DNA of 64,000 nt from Tepidanaerobacter acetatoxydans Re1 (GTDB lineage Bacteria; Bacillota; Thermosediminibacteria; Thermosediminibacterales; Tepidanaerobacteraceae): contig NC_019954.2 in NCBI RefSeq assembly GCF_000328765.2, positions 934,501 through 998,500 of the forward strand, written 5' to 3'. The position numbers were made by a program, and so were the translations under genes. The notes under the pieces are model-generated. The model had not been told where the DNA came from, made no database searches, and saw only the letters and a program-made list of their open reading frames with translations. Shown here in pieces: positions 16,789-26,200 of this stretch (position 1 is the stretch's first letter; every line of letters begins with the position of its first letter).

Positions 16789-17330
16789 TTATCCAAAGTG
16801 TGATATTCCCAACTCTTTATAGGTGGCTGCGTCTACCTTTCCGGACGGGTAAAGCCCTTTAGCTTTTTGAAAGGCCAGAACGGCTTTTTGGGTTTCATGT
16901 TCATAGATTCCGTCATAAGCACCGTTATAAAAGCCATAACCGGCAAGACGCTTTTGCACTTCCAGCACATCAGAACCCCTAGAGCCCTGTGATAAAGTAT
17001 TTAAACCGAAGGTAAAAGGTCCATCTACACCCCCAACCATAAATACTTTTGTACCGATTGTGACCCATTCGTAGACTTGCTCAACATGTGTATTATACAT
17101 TCGGATACAACCGCTGGATTCAAAAGTGCCTATGCTCCAAGGCTTATTAGTACCATGTATTCCGTATATTCCCCAAGGAACGCTTAACCTCATCCAACGC
17201 GAACCAAACTCTCCGCTCCAAATATCTTTTTGAGTTATGGTAAAGACGCCTATAGGTGTCGGCGTGTTAAATTTCCCTACTGCTACTGGGAATTGTTTAA
17301 AAGGTTTGCCGTCATCCAAAACTATATATA
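16789..17330 (-). pseudogene. L,D-transpeptidase with peptidoglycan-binding domain, 5' end lost
   Basis: A YkuD-type catalytic domain (PVAVGKFNTPTPIGVF, then YGIHGTN and the catalytic SSGCIRMYNTHVEQVYEWV) is followed by a PG_binding_1 domain (LSQGSRGSDVLEVQKRLAGYGFYNGAYDG). Such enzymes crosslink peptidoglycan outside the membrane. The frame remains open to base 17330 (YIVLDDGKPF), exactly where repeat copy B begins, so the signal peptide and first strand are missing. A TTG at 17319 could start translation, but there would be no export signal. It is most likely a dead gene cut by the repeat. Confidence 0.8.
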
Positions 17331-17438
17331 AAGGTGCCTGGCACCACCCGAATTTTGTCGAAACTCAGATAAGGAGAACTAACCTTTTGGGATTGGTTCT
17401 TCTTTTTTCATGCGTATGAGTTTTACTTGGGATAATAT
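17331..17438 (+). repeat. 108-bp direct repeat, copy B
   Basis: Partner of 15685-15792 at an offset of 1646. Its first base abuts the truncated L,D-transpeptidase frame. Confidence 0.9.
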
Positions 17439-17680
17439 ATTCATAAGGGTATTATATAAAAAAACTCATTCGAAGAAAAATATTTCTAAGGTCATAAAAG
17501 ATAAGATTAAAGAATATGTAAATAAAAACCATATAAGTTAGTATATCTATATGTTTTTTTGATTTGGATTTGCATACCGATATTAATAAAATTTACTAAT
17601 ATAAAAATTCCTAACAAATGCACTGCATACTAGATGTAGCAGTATAAACAAAAATAAAACGCAACATATTGTGGTTTTGC
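17439..17680. other. AT-rich spacer before the CBASS operon
   Basis: No gene was found. A short frame tail (KTHSKKNISKVIKDKIKEYV, about 17461-17520) may be debris. Confidence 0.4.
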
Positions 17681-17709
17681 TTGACATTATTAATTTCATA
17701 TATTAGAAT
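17681..17709 (+). promoter_or_regulatory. Promoter of the CBASS operon
   Basis: A perfect TTGACA (17681-17686), a 17-bp spacer and TAGAAT (17704-17709) lie about 58 bp before the first CBASS gene. Confidence 0.8.
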
Positions 17710-17766
17710 GGTAATAGATAGTACATATTCCAAAATATAACAAAATTTGATATTTAGAGGTGCAAA

Positions 17767-19014
17767 ATGGAATCTATAAATAAAGGGTTAATTTTTGAAG
17801 AAATAGGGAAACAACTTGATATTTCACCAACAATGTATAAATTAGCTGTTGAGAGATATACAGCAGTTGCTGAATATTTGGAGGAAAATGATCTCAAAGC
17901 TCATTTCTATCCTCAAGGTTCGTTTAGATTAGGTACTGTCACAAGGCCAATAAGGAACGGTATTGAAAGTGACTACGATATTGATTTGGTATGTCAGATA
18001 CTAGTAGATAAAAATAATACAAGCCCATCGACAATAAAAAATACTGTAGGAAATCTGTTAAGGAAAAATAAAAGGTATAAAAAAATTCTTGATGAAGAAG
18101 GGCGTAGGTGTTGGACTCTCATATATGCAGAAAAAGATGGTATTGGTTTTCATCTTGACATTTTGCCTTCAATAAGAGAGAGCATTGAAATCATTGAGAG
18201 TTTAATAAAGGAATATAATCTAGCTCCAAGATATGCGGAATCAGCAATAGCTATAACAAATAAAAATAAGATTGATAATCTATATAATTGGGAATCTAGT
18301 AATCCTAATGGATATGGGCTTTGGTTTGATGAAATAAATAAATCTTTTTATGACTTAGTTGAAAAGAGTACAAGAAAACAGATATATGAAAACAACAGAG
18401 ACATCTTTGCATCAATTGATGATGTACCACCACAATTGATTAGAACACCTTTGCAAAGAGTGATTCAAATACTCAAAAGACATAGAGACCTAAGATTTAA
18501 TGGACATAAGCTTGAAGATGATAAACCTATTTCAATGATAATAACAACATTAGTTTCTCAAATTGCTAAAAATGAAAATTGCCTAACTACTGATATATTT
18601 GTATTATTAAAATTCATTGCCTTAAAATTAGCTCAATATGCAATACTTCTAAGCAATATTGAGATATCACAACAACAGTATGCTGTAATTAAAAGAGATA
18701 TATATACAGGTAAATGGTACATTTCTAATCCAGTAAATCCAGCTGAAAATTTTGCTGACAGATGGCATGAAAATGATAACAGAAAAGCAAAAGCATTTTT
18801 CCAATGGGTTAATTGGGTGTATTTAGATTTAATTCAAAATATGGATAAACCTGGCTTTGATATTAATTCACTGAAGAATGTTTTAGGTAATAATGTAGTT
18901 GAAAAAGCTAATGCGAAATATCAATCTTTGCTTTTACAACATCATAACGATTGCATGCAAAGTTCATCACTTTCTACTGTAAATATAACTAGTCCAGGTA
19001 AGCCTTGGGGGTAA
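17767..19014 (+). CDS. CBASS cGAS/DncV-like nucleotidyltransferase (CD-NTase)
   Basis: A 415-residue CD-NTase that would make a cyclic oligonucleotide alarm signal on phage infection. The nucleotidyltransferase core shows QGSFRLGTVTRP (Gly51-Ser52), DYDIDLVC (Asp71 and Asp73) and the third acid in FHLDILP (Asp131). A helical C-terminal domain follows. The protein ends ITSPGKPWG, with a terminal glycine; in type II CBASS the E2-containing partner conjugates this terminus to targets or primes the enzyme. The start follows GAGGTG. The E2-like gene begins 3 bases after its stop and the effector follows, so all three form one operon. Overall layout resembles clade D enzymes, but clade and product are inferred. 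Confidence 0.88.
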   Translation: MESINKGLIFEEIGKQLDISPTMYKLAVERYTAVAEYLEENDLKAHFYPQGSFRLGTVTRPIRNGIESDYDIDLVCQILVDKNNTSPSTIKNTVGNLLRKNKRYKKILDEEGRRCWTLIYAEKDGIGFHLDILPSIRESIEIIESLIKEYNLAPRYAESAIAITNKNKIDNLYNWESSNPNGYGLWFDEINKSFYDLVEKSTRKQIYENNRDIFASIDDVPPQLIRTPLQRVIQILKRHRDLRFNGHKLEDDKPISMIITTLVSQIAKNENCLTTDIFVLLKFIALKLAQYAILLSNIEISQQQYAVIKRDIYTGKWYISNPVNPAENFADRWHENDNRKAKAFFQWVNWVYLDLIQNMDKPGFDINSLKNVLGNNVVEKANAKYQSLLLQHHNDCMQSSSLSTVNITSPGKPWG

Positions 19015-19017
19015 AAA

Positions 19018-19674
19018 ATGAATATAAAAGAAGTTATAGAAAATCAATTTAAGGAGTTAATAAAGAAATATCCTAGTTTCATTCTTTACTGGGAAGATGA
19101 TATAGGAATAGTTAAAGGAGAATTAAATTTTAAGGCTTTATATAATGGAGTTGTAATTGCAGATACTTATACTATAAAAATTGAGATCCCTTCTACTTAT
19201 CCAAGCAATTTGCCAATGACAAAAGAGATTGGTGGAAGGATACCTTTAAATTTTCATAGGTTAGCAAATGATTATCTTTGTTTAGAAGTTCCAACTAAGA
19301 TGAAGATTATTTTTATGCAGAACCCTACATTACTTTTTTACGTTGAGAAGTTTGTAGTTGAGTATTTGTATGGGTTTAGTTATAAAGAAAAATTTGGACG
19401 TCTTCCTTATGGAGAACATCCTCACGGAAATGCAGGAATAATAGACTTTTATAAAGAATTATTTGGTGTTACTGATATAAATAGTATTTTAAAATTTCTC
19501 AAAATACTTTCAAATAGTAATTATAGAGGGCATCACTTATGCCCTTGTAATAGTGAAAAAAAGTTAAGAAATTGCCATGGTAAAACTATTAGAGAATTAA
19601 TGCAACTAGATATTGCATATATGTTTCGATTTGATTTGGATGTTATTTTGAGAAGTAAAACAAATAGATTTTAA
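19018..19674 (+). CDS. E2-like ubiquitin-conjugating protein of CBASS (E2-only Cap2) with SEC-C-like zinc motif
   Basis: A 218-residue protein. Residues about 1-125 look like a prokaryotic E2 fold: a strand-rich region with YTIKIEIPSTYPSNLP, then NFHRLANDYLCLEVP with the candidate catalytic Cys88 and an upstream His80. There is no E1 adenylation domain and no JAB peptidase gene beside it, as in the short form of type II CBASS. The C-terminus carries CPCNSEKKLRNCHG (Cys175, Cys177, Cys186, His187), a SEC-C-like zinc knuckle. It should regulate the CD-NTase upstream by acting on its C-terminal glycine. It starts 3 bases after the CD-NTase stop. Confidence 0.8.
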   Translation: MNIKEVIENQFKELIKKYPSFILYWEDDIGIVKGELNFKALYNGVVIADTYTIKIEIPSTYPSNLPMTKEIGGRIPLNFHRLANDYLCLEVPTKMKIIFMQNPTLLFYVEKFVVEYLYGFSYKEKFGRLPYGEHPHGNAGIIDFYKELFGVTDINSILKFLKILSNSNYRGHHLCPCNSEKKLRNCHGKTIRELMQLDIAYMFRFDLDVILRSKTNRF

Positions 19675-19688
19675 GCTGGGGGTATTGT

Positions 19689-20810
19689 ATGTCAAAAGCT
19701 AAGATTCCACAAAAAGTAATTCAAACTTTATGGGTTATAGCAGGTGGAAGATGTGAATTTGATGGATGTAATAAGCCACTTTGGTATGATATACTTACAA
19801 AAAGAGGTTGTAATTCTGCTTATGTTGCACATATAATTGCAGATTCACCTAATGGCCCACGAGGTGATGAAGTATTATCAAGTAAAAAATGTAAAGATTT
19901 AGATAATCTTATGCTTTTGTGCGATACACACCATAGAATGATTGATGATAAAGAAAATGTAGGAAGATATTCTGTTGAAGTTCTTAGACACATGAAAAAA
20001 GTTCATGAAGAGAGAATCGGATACCTAACTTCTCTTAAAGATAAAGATTTATCCCACATTATATTTTATACAGCCAATATTGGTAATAATGTTCTAAGGA
20101 TTAACCCTGAAGAGGCTATTGATGCTATTCTTCCAGAATTTTTTCCAGCAGACAAAAACCCGATTGAACTGAGTTGTATAAATAGTGCATATAAAGATTA
20201 TGAAGATAAGTTCTGGGATCATGAAAGGAATCAACTTAATAAAAAATATCAAACAAAGGTAAAAAGCAGGATAGAAGATGGTGAAATAAAGCATTTGTCA
20301 GTATTTGCATTGGCTCCTCAACCATTGTTAATAGAACTAGGTAGGCTAATTTCCGATATTCAACCAGCAGTAATATATCAAAAACATAGAGAACCGAATA
20401 CATGGAAGTGGTTAGAGGATACAGAGCCATTTGATTATATTGTAAAAGAGCCTGAAAAACTTTATGATACAGTAGCTTTAAACTTATCATTAAGTGGAAT
20501 AATTGATAATGATAGAATTATAAGCGTTCTAGGGAATGAAACATCTATATGGACAATAACGGTAAAAAATCCTAATAATGATTTGATTAAAAGCCGAAAA
20601 CAGTTAAGCCTTTTTAGAAAAAATATGCGAGAAGCTTATAATAGAATTAAGACCGTTCATGGACAAAATAATAGGATTCATATATTTCCAGCATGTCCAG
20701 CTTCTATAGCCATTGAAATTGGAAGAGTGTGGATGCCAAAGGCAGATTTACCACTAGTTTTATATGACCAGAATAATAAGCATAATAGATTTATTCACGC
20801 TTTTACATAA
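19689..20810 (+). CDS. CBASS effector: HNH nuclease fused to SAVED sensor (Cap5-like)
   Basis: A 373-residue two-domain effector. The N-terminal HNH nuclease has zinc-type cysteines Cys22 and Cys27, His48 in AHIIA, then NLMLLCDTHHRMID (Cys78, His81, His82). The C-terminal half (about residues 150-373) is a SAVED cyclic-nucleotide sensor, with FALAPQPLLIELGRLI and the late IHIFPACPASIAIEIGRVW motif. On binding the CD-NTase product such effectors oligomerise and shred double-stranded DNA, killing the infected cell. GGGGG precedes the ATG. It is the third gene of the operon. Confidence 0.88.
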   Translation: MSKAKIPQKVIQTLWVIAGGRCEFDGCNKPLWYDILTKRGCNSAYVAHIIADSPNGPRGDEVLSSKKCKDLDNLMLLCDTHHRMIDDKENVGRYSVEVLRHMKKVHEERIGYLTSLKDKDLSHIIFYTANIGNNVLRINPEEAIDAILPEFFPADKNPIELSCINSAYKDYEDKFWDHERNQLNKKYQTKVKSRIEDGEIKHLSVFALAPQPLLIELGRLISDIQPAVIYQKHREPNTWKWLEDTEPFDYIVKEPEKLYDTVALNLSLSGIIDNDRIISVLGNETSIWTITVKNPNNDLIKSRKQLSLFRKNMREAYNRIKTVHGQNNRIHIFPACPASIAIEIGRVWMPKADLPLVLYDQNNKHNRFIHAFT

Positions 20811-20812
20811 TT

Positions 20813-20991
20813 CTACTTTGGTAGCTTCTGCAAATTTAGAAGTAATATATTTATAACTATTTCTACTACTTCTTCCTTTCTCGCATTTGGTATTCTTATT
20901 TCGTATCCGTCTATTATTGTAATACTGATACCATTCTCTTTTATTTCAACCCTAGCTAGCAACAAATCTCTTTCCCTAAATGGAATATTTC
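20813..20991 (-). pseudogene. C-terminal fragment of an unrecognised protein
   Basis: An open frame on the minus strand reads from 20991 (GNIPFRERDLLLARVEIKENG...) to a stop at 20813-20815. It has clear protein-like composition and no start. The upstream side is cut at 20991, where a plus-strand chemoreceptor fragment begins. I do not recognise the family. Confidence 0.5.
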
Positions 20992-21131
20992 CGAATTCTG
21001 CAGCTACCCAAGAAGTAACAGCATCTATGGAAGAACAAGCTGCATCAATGGAGGAGATCGCAAGTTCCAGCGGAGATCTATCACAATTAGCTCAGGATCT
21101 ACAAAATACCATTTTAAAGTTTAAAATATAG
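20991..21131 (+). pseudogene. C-terminal fragment of a methyl-accepting chemotaxis protein
   Basis: 46 codons read SAATQEVTASMEEQ and SGDLSQLAQDLQNTILKFKI, the standard end of an MCP signalling domain, then TAG at 21129-21131. It lacks the rest of the receptor and cannot function. It is not a copy of the receptor at 3884-5932. Confidence 0.8.
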
Positions 21132-21367
21132 TGTAGCTAGGAAATTACATTTAGGAGCTATGTACATAAAAGCATGACGGAGCAAAAAAGATAAAAGGCC
21201 ATATGAGCGTATGAATAAGAGGTAAGTCGATGCAGATTTTGACCTAGGACTTTACGGCAAGATAGATGTATACATAGAAAGCAAGGATTATACATTATTA
21301 ATAGTATTACAATTTTGATAGGTATCATTTTGCTGAAAAAGTCTTTTTGGAGAAGAAGAGTATGTAG

Positions 21368-21549
21368 GTTAATATAAAACCCGGTTATTTAAACTTATTA
21401 GAAAACGGGCGGTTACATGAAAAGGTAAAAGAAGTTAAACGGCATCTTACGAAATGTAATTTATATCCTTACAAATGCAATGTCAACAGGAAAGATCAGT
21501 TAGGATTTTGCCATGCTACAGATAGAGTTATAGTTTCAAGTTACTGGAT
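21368..21549 (+). pseudogene. N-terminal fragment of a radical-SAM (PflA-like) protein
   Basis: The frame GYLNLLENGRLHEKV...CNLYPYKCNVNR...GFCHATDRVIVSSYW matches the cysteine-rich N-terminus of PflA-like radical-SAM proteins (usually CxLCPRxCxVNR...GxC...VSSYxxHxGEE). The frame is cut after SSYW, at the dispersed GGTGCCTGGCACC repeat. A TAG lies directly upstream. Confidence 0.6.
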
Positions 21550-21553
21550 GAAA

Positions 21554-21579
21554 AAGGTGCCTGGCACCACCCGAATTTT
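21554..21579 (+). repeat. Dispersed GGTGCCTGGCACC repeat, copy C
   Basis: The first 26 bases of the A/B repeat, at the broken end of the radical-SAM fragment. Confidence 0.85.
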
Positions 21580-21605
21580 TAAACACTAATCACTTTATTG
21601 GTTTT

Positions 21606-21692
21606 ATGTCAGAATATGATTTATGGATGTTTATATTTGGTGCTTTTTTAAGTATTATTATTAGCATTCTACTTATTCTAAAATCGAAATGA
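21606..21692 (+). CDS. Possible small single-helix membrane peptide
   Basis: A 28-residue frame starts MSEYDLWMFIFGA, has one strongly hydrophobic helix and ends LILKSK. This composition resembles small membrane toxins or holin-like peptides. There is no clear ribosome-binding site and the surroundings are debris, so it may be chance or a fragment. Confidence 0.3.
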   Translation: MSEYDLWMFIFGAFLSIIISILLILKSK

Positions 21693-21781
21693 AAGCGAGT
21701 TATGTTTTTACTAATCATGGTATTGCAATTAGAATTAATAATAGGTGTCCAGTTCAACTTCGTGGGCAAAGTTTAGGGTAA

Positions 21782-21820
21782 GATAAAAGTCATAGGATGA
21801 TAGAACCTATGGCTTTTATC
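21782..21820. other. 15-bp stem-loop near the left end of the IS3-family remnant
   Basis: GATAAAAGTCATAGG (21782-21796) pairs with CCTATGGCTTTTATC (21806-21820), with one G-U. No T tract follows on either strand, so it is not a standard terminator. Confidence 0.5.
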
Positions 21821-21975
21821 AAAACTTAAAAATATCCATATGGGAGAATCCATCCACCTTATACATAACAGTTCCTAGTTCACAGTTTATTCCTTACCAC
21901 GTTGCTCTATAGCCCCCTAACCAACTTAGAGAAAATCTTTGTATATGATGGTATAAAAACAGGGGGCTGGCTTAA

Positions 21976-22257
21976 ATGATAAGAAAACAATATACAGAAG
22001 AATTTAAAGAGCAAATAATTAAAGAATGCCAGGAAGTGAGAAACGTAGCCCTAGTAGCTCGCAGACACGATATTTCATCAAATACTATTCATAATTGGAT
22101 TAGGAAAGCTCAAAAAAGAGGCTCAATTACTCCATTGCCGAAAAGCGAAGAAAAACGTATCCGTGAGGTAGAGAACAGATTAGAAGCTATAAGCAAAGAA
22201 AACAATACACTTAAGAAACTATTAGGTGAAAAAGAACTTGAGCTTGCAGTACTCTAG
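21976..22257 (+). CDS. IS3-family transposase OrfA
   Basis: A 93-residue HTH protein: RKQYTEEFKEQIIKECQE, then VALVARRHDISSNTIHNWIRKAQ (the helix-turn-helix) and a leucine-zipper-like C-terminus EVENRLEAISKENNTLKKLLGEKELELAVL. It binds the IS ends and normally frameshifts into OrfB. The frame is intact, but the partner orfB is broken, so it cannot support transposition alone. Confidence 0.85.
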   Translation: MIRKQYTEEFKEQIIKECQEVRNVALVARRHDISSNTIHNWIRKAQKRGSITPLPKSEEKRIREVENRLEAISKENNTLKKLLGEKELELAVL

Positions 22258-22283
22258 GATTTGAGGGATAGAATAAACCCTCA

Positions 22284-22912
22284 GTAGCCGACAAAGTTAA
22301 AATAGCTAAAAAGTGGATCAGTAAAGGCTATAGAGCATCCCTTATACTGGACTTTGTCGGGCTATCTTCATCCACATATTATGCTAATTTATCAAGAGAA
22401 AAAAGCAAACAAGAAGAAAATAATTCATCTGTTCCTTGCAAAAATGTAAGAGGAAGGAAAGTCATGGATACTCTTTAACCAAAACCGGTGAAAAGATATC
22501 TGAAAGAAATTAAAGAATGGCTGAACGAACTAATATGTGATGACGGTTTCCCCTATGGATAAAGAAATACCATTTGCCTAACAAAGAGTATAACTTGCTA
22601 ATAAACCGTAAAAAGATTTATAGGCTTTGTAAAGAGCTAAATATACTAAAGCCCCAGCGAACAATACAAGGTATGATACTTCCTAAAATAAGAACGGATA
22701 ACGGTCCGCAATTTACTTCCAATCTTTTTGAAGAAACAGTAAAGGAATTAGGCGTCATACATGAGAGAATTCCTGTAAAAACTTCAAACATGAATGCTCA
22801 CAAAAAATCTTCATTCAATTCTAGAGGATGAATGCTACTGTCAAAACGAGTTTGAAAGTTTTATACAGCATTTATAGATGATACAGTAAAGGTCAAACCT
22901 TTTACGGCGTAA
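22284..22912 (+). pseudogene. IS3-family transposase OrfB, degenerate and internally deleted
   Basis: The N-terminal HTH_21 region (VADKVKIAKKWISKGYRASLILDFVGLSSSTYY) is followed by frameshifts and stops. LNILKPQRTIQG then joins directly to LPKIRTDNGPQFTSNLFEET. The stretch that should carry the first catalytic Asp (around WxxDIKY) is absent. The C-terminal Glu region is also shortened, resuming only as FIDDTVKVKPFTA. It is not functional. Confidence 0.85.
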
Positions 22913-22972
22913 TCTTTAAACTATCAATGAAAGAAATCTAAGTCCTTAGAAAGCTGGGTTTAAATATAGTAA

Positions 22973-23103
22973 GGTTTGGCTATGCGAACCATTGACGTGG
23001 AGAGGTGGGCATGGCAGCCTGTCACTGGTACGCCCTTCTTGGCCATGCCCCAGGGCATAAAACCATGCCCATAGAGGCTCCATGTCAATGGCAAACCGCC
23101 AAA
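22973..23103. repeat. 130-bp foldback (MITE-like) sequence
   Basis: Long nested inverted repeats: TTTGGC/GCCAAA at the ends, CCATTGACGTGGAG (22989-23002) with CTCCATGTCAATGG (23078-23091), then GTGGGCATGG (23005-23014) with CCATGCCCAT (23063-23072). It interrupts sequence that is continuous in IS3 copy 2. It may be a MITE or a structured RNA. Its GC content is above that of its neighbours. Confidence 0.65.
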
Positions 23104-23168
23104 GTTCATGTAAGAGTATGATTTCATGAGAAATACAAGGATATTATCCGGAGTTAGGGGACCAGCCC

Positions 23169-23243
23169 GGTATTAATGTGTCATTTGAAAAGCAGATGAA
23201 GAATGATGACATAGTTACTATGATTAAGAAATTGGTAGATTAA
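23169..23243 (+). pseudogene. C-terminal tail of a lost gene
   Basis: An open frame without a start reads GINVSFEKQMKNDDIV and ends IKKLVD just after the right end of IS3 copy 1. It is probably the 3' end of a gene cut by the element. The family is not recognised. Confidence 0.35.
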
Positions 23244-23263
23244 GTGAAAAAGGGGTGGATGGT

Positions 23264-26200
23264 TTGAAGAGAACTGAAACAAAGATAAAAAGGAATATAT
23301 TTTCAGGGGTAAAAAAGCAAGGTAAATATATGTCAACTTCAGAAGTAATTAAAAGTTGGGATAATGGTACTACAGAGGTAATTGCTGAAGATATTAATGG
23401 GATAGGGTTAAGACCAGCCCAGTTTGGGGCACTATCTGCAATTAGAGCACATTGGACAGTAAGTAATAAGGATGCTACAGTTGTAATGCCAACTGGAACA
23501 GGAAAAACAGAAACGATGATGGCTGCCGTAGTAACGGAAAGTATTGAAAGGACCTTGGTTGCAGTTCCTTCTGCCTTATTACGTACCCAGGTATACGATA
23601 AATTTAAAACACTTGGGATTTTATATGATATTGGATATTTAAAAGATAGGGTAGTTCCACCTAATGTACTAAAATTAAATAACAATATTAAGAACTTTGA
23701 TGAATTTAGAAGGTATATTGAAAAATCAAACATTATAGTTACAACAATGGCACTATTATGTAAGATGCAGGAAGATTATAAAACATATTTATCAGACATG
23801 ATTGACCTACTTATAGTAGATGAAAGCCATCATATTAGTGCAAAAACATGGATGGAAACAAAATCTTGGTTTTTAAATAATAAAATAATTCAATTTACTG
23901 CAACTCCCTTTAGAGATGATGGTAAAAAAATTGATGGGGATATAATATATAATTTTCCCCTTCATTTGGCACAAAAACAAGGTTATTTTAAAAAAATAGA
24001 GTTTGAGCCAGTAGAAGAATTTGATGAGCTTAAAAGTGATAGAGAAATTGCTAAAAGGGCAGTATATTTACTTCAAAAAGATCTAAGGGATGGATATGAA
24101 CATTTACTCTTGGTAAGGGCCAAAACTATAGCTAGGGCTGAAGAATTATTTGATAATATCTATAACAAATATTATTCAGAATTTAAGCCTATATTAATAA
24201 CCAATAGGCAAAGTGCTAAAGAGAAAAAAGAAAGAATGGAACAATTAAAATCTTTGGAATCTAAAATTTTGGTTTGTGTAGATATGTTTGGCGAGGGTAT
24301 TGATATACCAAACTTAAAAATTGCGGCAATTCATGATAAATACAAGTCTATACCTATTACGCTACAATTTATAGGAAGGTTTGCAAGGACTGCTGAAAAA
24401 CTGGGAGATGCGAAAATTGTAGCCAATATTGCTGACGATGATATTGTTGATGCAATTGAAGAATTATATGAAAAAGATACTGATTGGAATCAATTATTAC
24501 CTTTAAAATCTAACGAATATATTGATAAAGAATTATCATTACAAAAGTTAATTAGGGGGTTTAGTTCAGAAGACTTAGATGATGTAAGCTTATCCCAGTT
24601 AAAACCTAAAGTTAGTATGATTGCCTATCGCACAAATGATAAAAAATGGTACTGTGATAGATGGACTAACATTTTTGACGAAAGTAAATGTAGATACTTT
24701 ATAAATCAAGATGAAAAAATATTGATTATAATTGAACCTAGAGAGGTTAATATTGGGTGGACCAGTCAGCAAGATATTTTTAATATTGAATGGCATTTAT
24801 ATATAGTATACTGGAACAATGATAAGAATATTGTATTTTTAAACTCAACAGATAAGTCAAAAGGATATAGATTAATTAAAGAAATTTTTGATAATGAACC
24901 CATAACCATTAAATCTGAGAATGTATTTAGGAGTTTTTCGGGAATAAATAGACTAATGTTAGGAACTGTAGGTTTGAATTCTGGAATTGATGGACCAGTA
25001 CGTTATAAGATGTTTGCAGGAATTGATGTGGGAGAAGGAATATCAGAGTCCCAAAAAGCAAATTGTTATAAATCTAATTTATTTGGAAATGGATATAATG
25101 GAAATGGGAAAGTTAGTATCGGTGCTTCTCACAAGGGAACCGTATGGTCGAGATGGGTTGAGAGTATTGATTACTGGAAAAATTGGTGTGATCAAACCAT
25201 TGATAAAATCAATGATGATACAATTAATGTTGGCAAATTACTAGAGGGAGTATTAACACCAAAGCTTATTAGTAAGTTACCAGAATCACATCCTTACAGA
25301 ATTGATTGGCCATTAGACTTTGATGTAAATATGGATAGAAGGATTATAATAGACACAGGTTTGTATGAAGTACCAATGTATGAATTAGATATTAGATTAA
25401 AGAGTGTTAACCATAAAAATAATGATATTATTTTTATGGTTAAAGGTGAGCAATTTATAGAAGAATTTCGTTTATCAATATTAAAAGATAATTATTTTAT
25501 TACAAGTGTATCTAATATGATGGCTGAAATAAAGATAGGAAATTCAAAAAAACAATATCTTTATGAATTTTTTAAAGAAGAGCCACCAACGATTTGGTTT
25601 GCAGATGGTTCTTCTTTACAAGGAAATATTTTAGTGAGTATTCCCAAAAACCAAATAATAGAATTTCCTGAAAAAAATATTATTAGTTATGACTGGAATT
25701 TGCTAGGAGTAGATATAAGGTCAGAATCTCAACTTGATAAAACAACAAATCTTAAGAAGAAAAATTCAATTCAATATAAAGTTATAGAAAAACTAATTGA
25801 AGCAAATAAATATACTATCATATTTGATGATGATGGGAGTGGAGAAATAGCAGATATAGTTGCAATTAGTGAAGAAGATAATACTATTACAATGAATTTA
25901 TTTCACTGTAAGTTTTTCCATGGAGATAAACCAGGGAGTAGGATAAATGATTTATATGAAGTGTGTGGCCAAGCTGAAAAATCTGTTAGTTGGAAACAAA
26001 AACCAATCGATTTGATTGACAGAATGAAGTATAGGGAAGTCTCAAGAAATAAGGAAAATAAACCTTCTCGTTTTGAAATTGGAGATCTACATGAATTATC
26101 AATAATTAGAAAAAAGTTAATGAGACAAAAATCAAATATGAATATTTATATTGTTCAGCCTGGGGTAGATAGCGCTAAAATAACTACTGATATGAATAGT

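Larger units (their letters stand above)
21909..23165 (+). mobile_element. Decayed IS3-family element, copy 1
   Basis: Contains an IS3-type orfA and a broken orfB. The ends resemble inverted repeats: TAGCCCCCTAAC near 21910 and GTTAGGGGACCA at 23153-23164. The right ~70 bp (from 23101) match the right end of copy 2 near 61610-61680. A 130-bp foldback sequence interrupts the part after orfB. Both copies share the same internal deletion in orfB. Confidence 0.75.

Noticed and set aside
19018-19674. Simple SEC-C zinc protein
   Set aside because: The zinc knuckle is only the C-terminal ~20 residues. The main part has E2-like strands and a candidate catalytic Cys, and it lies inside a CBASS operon.
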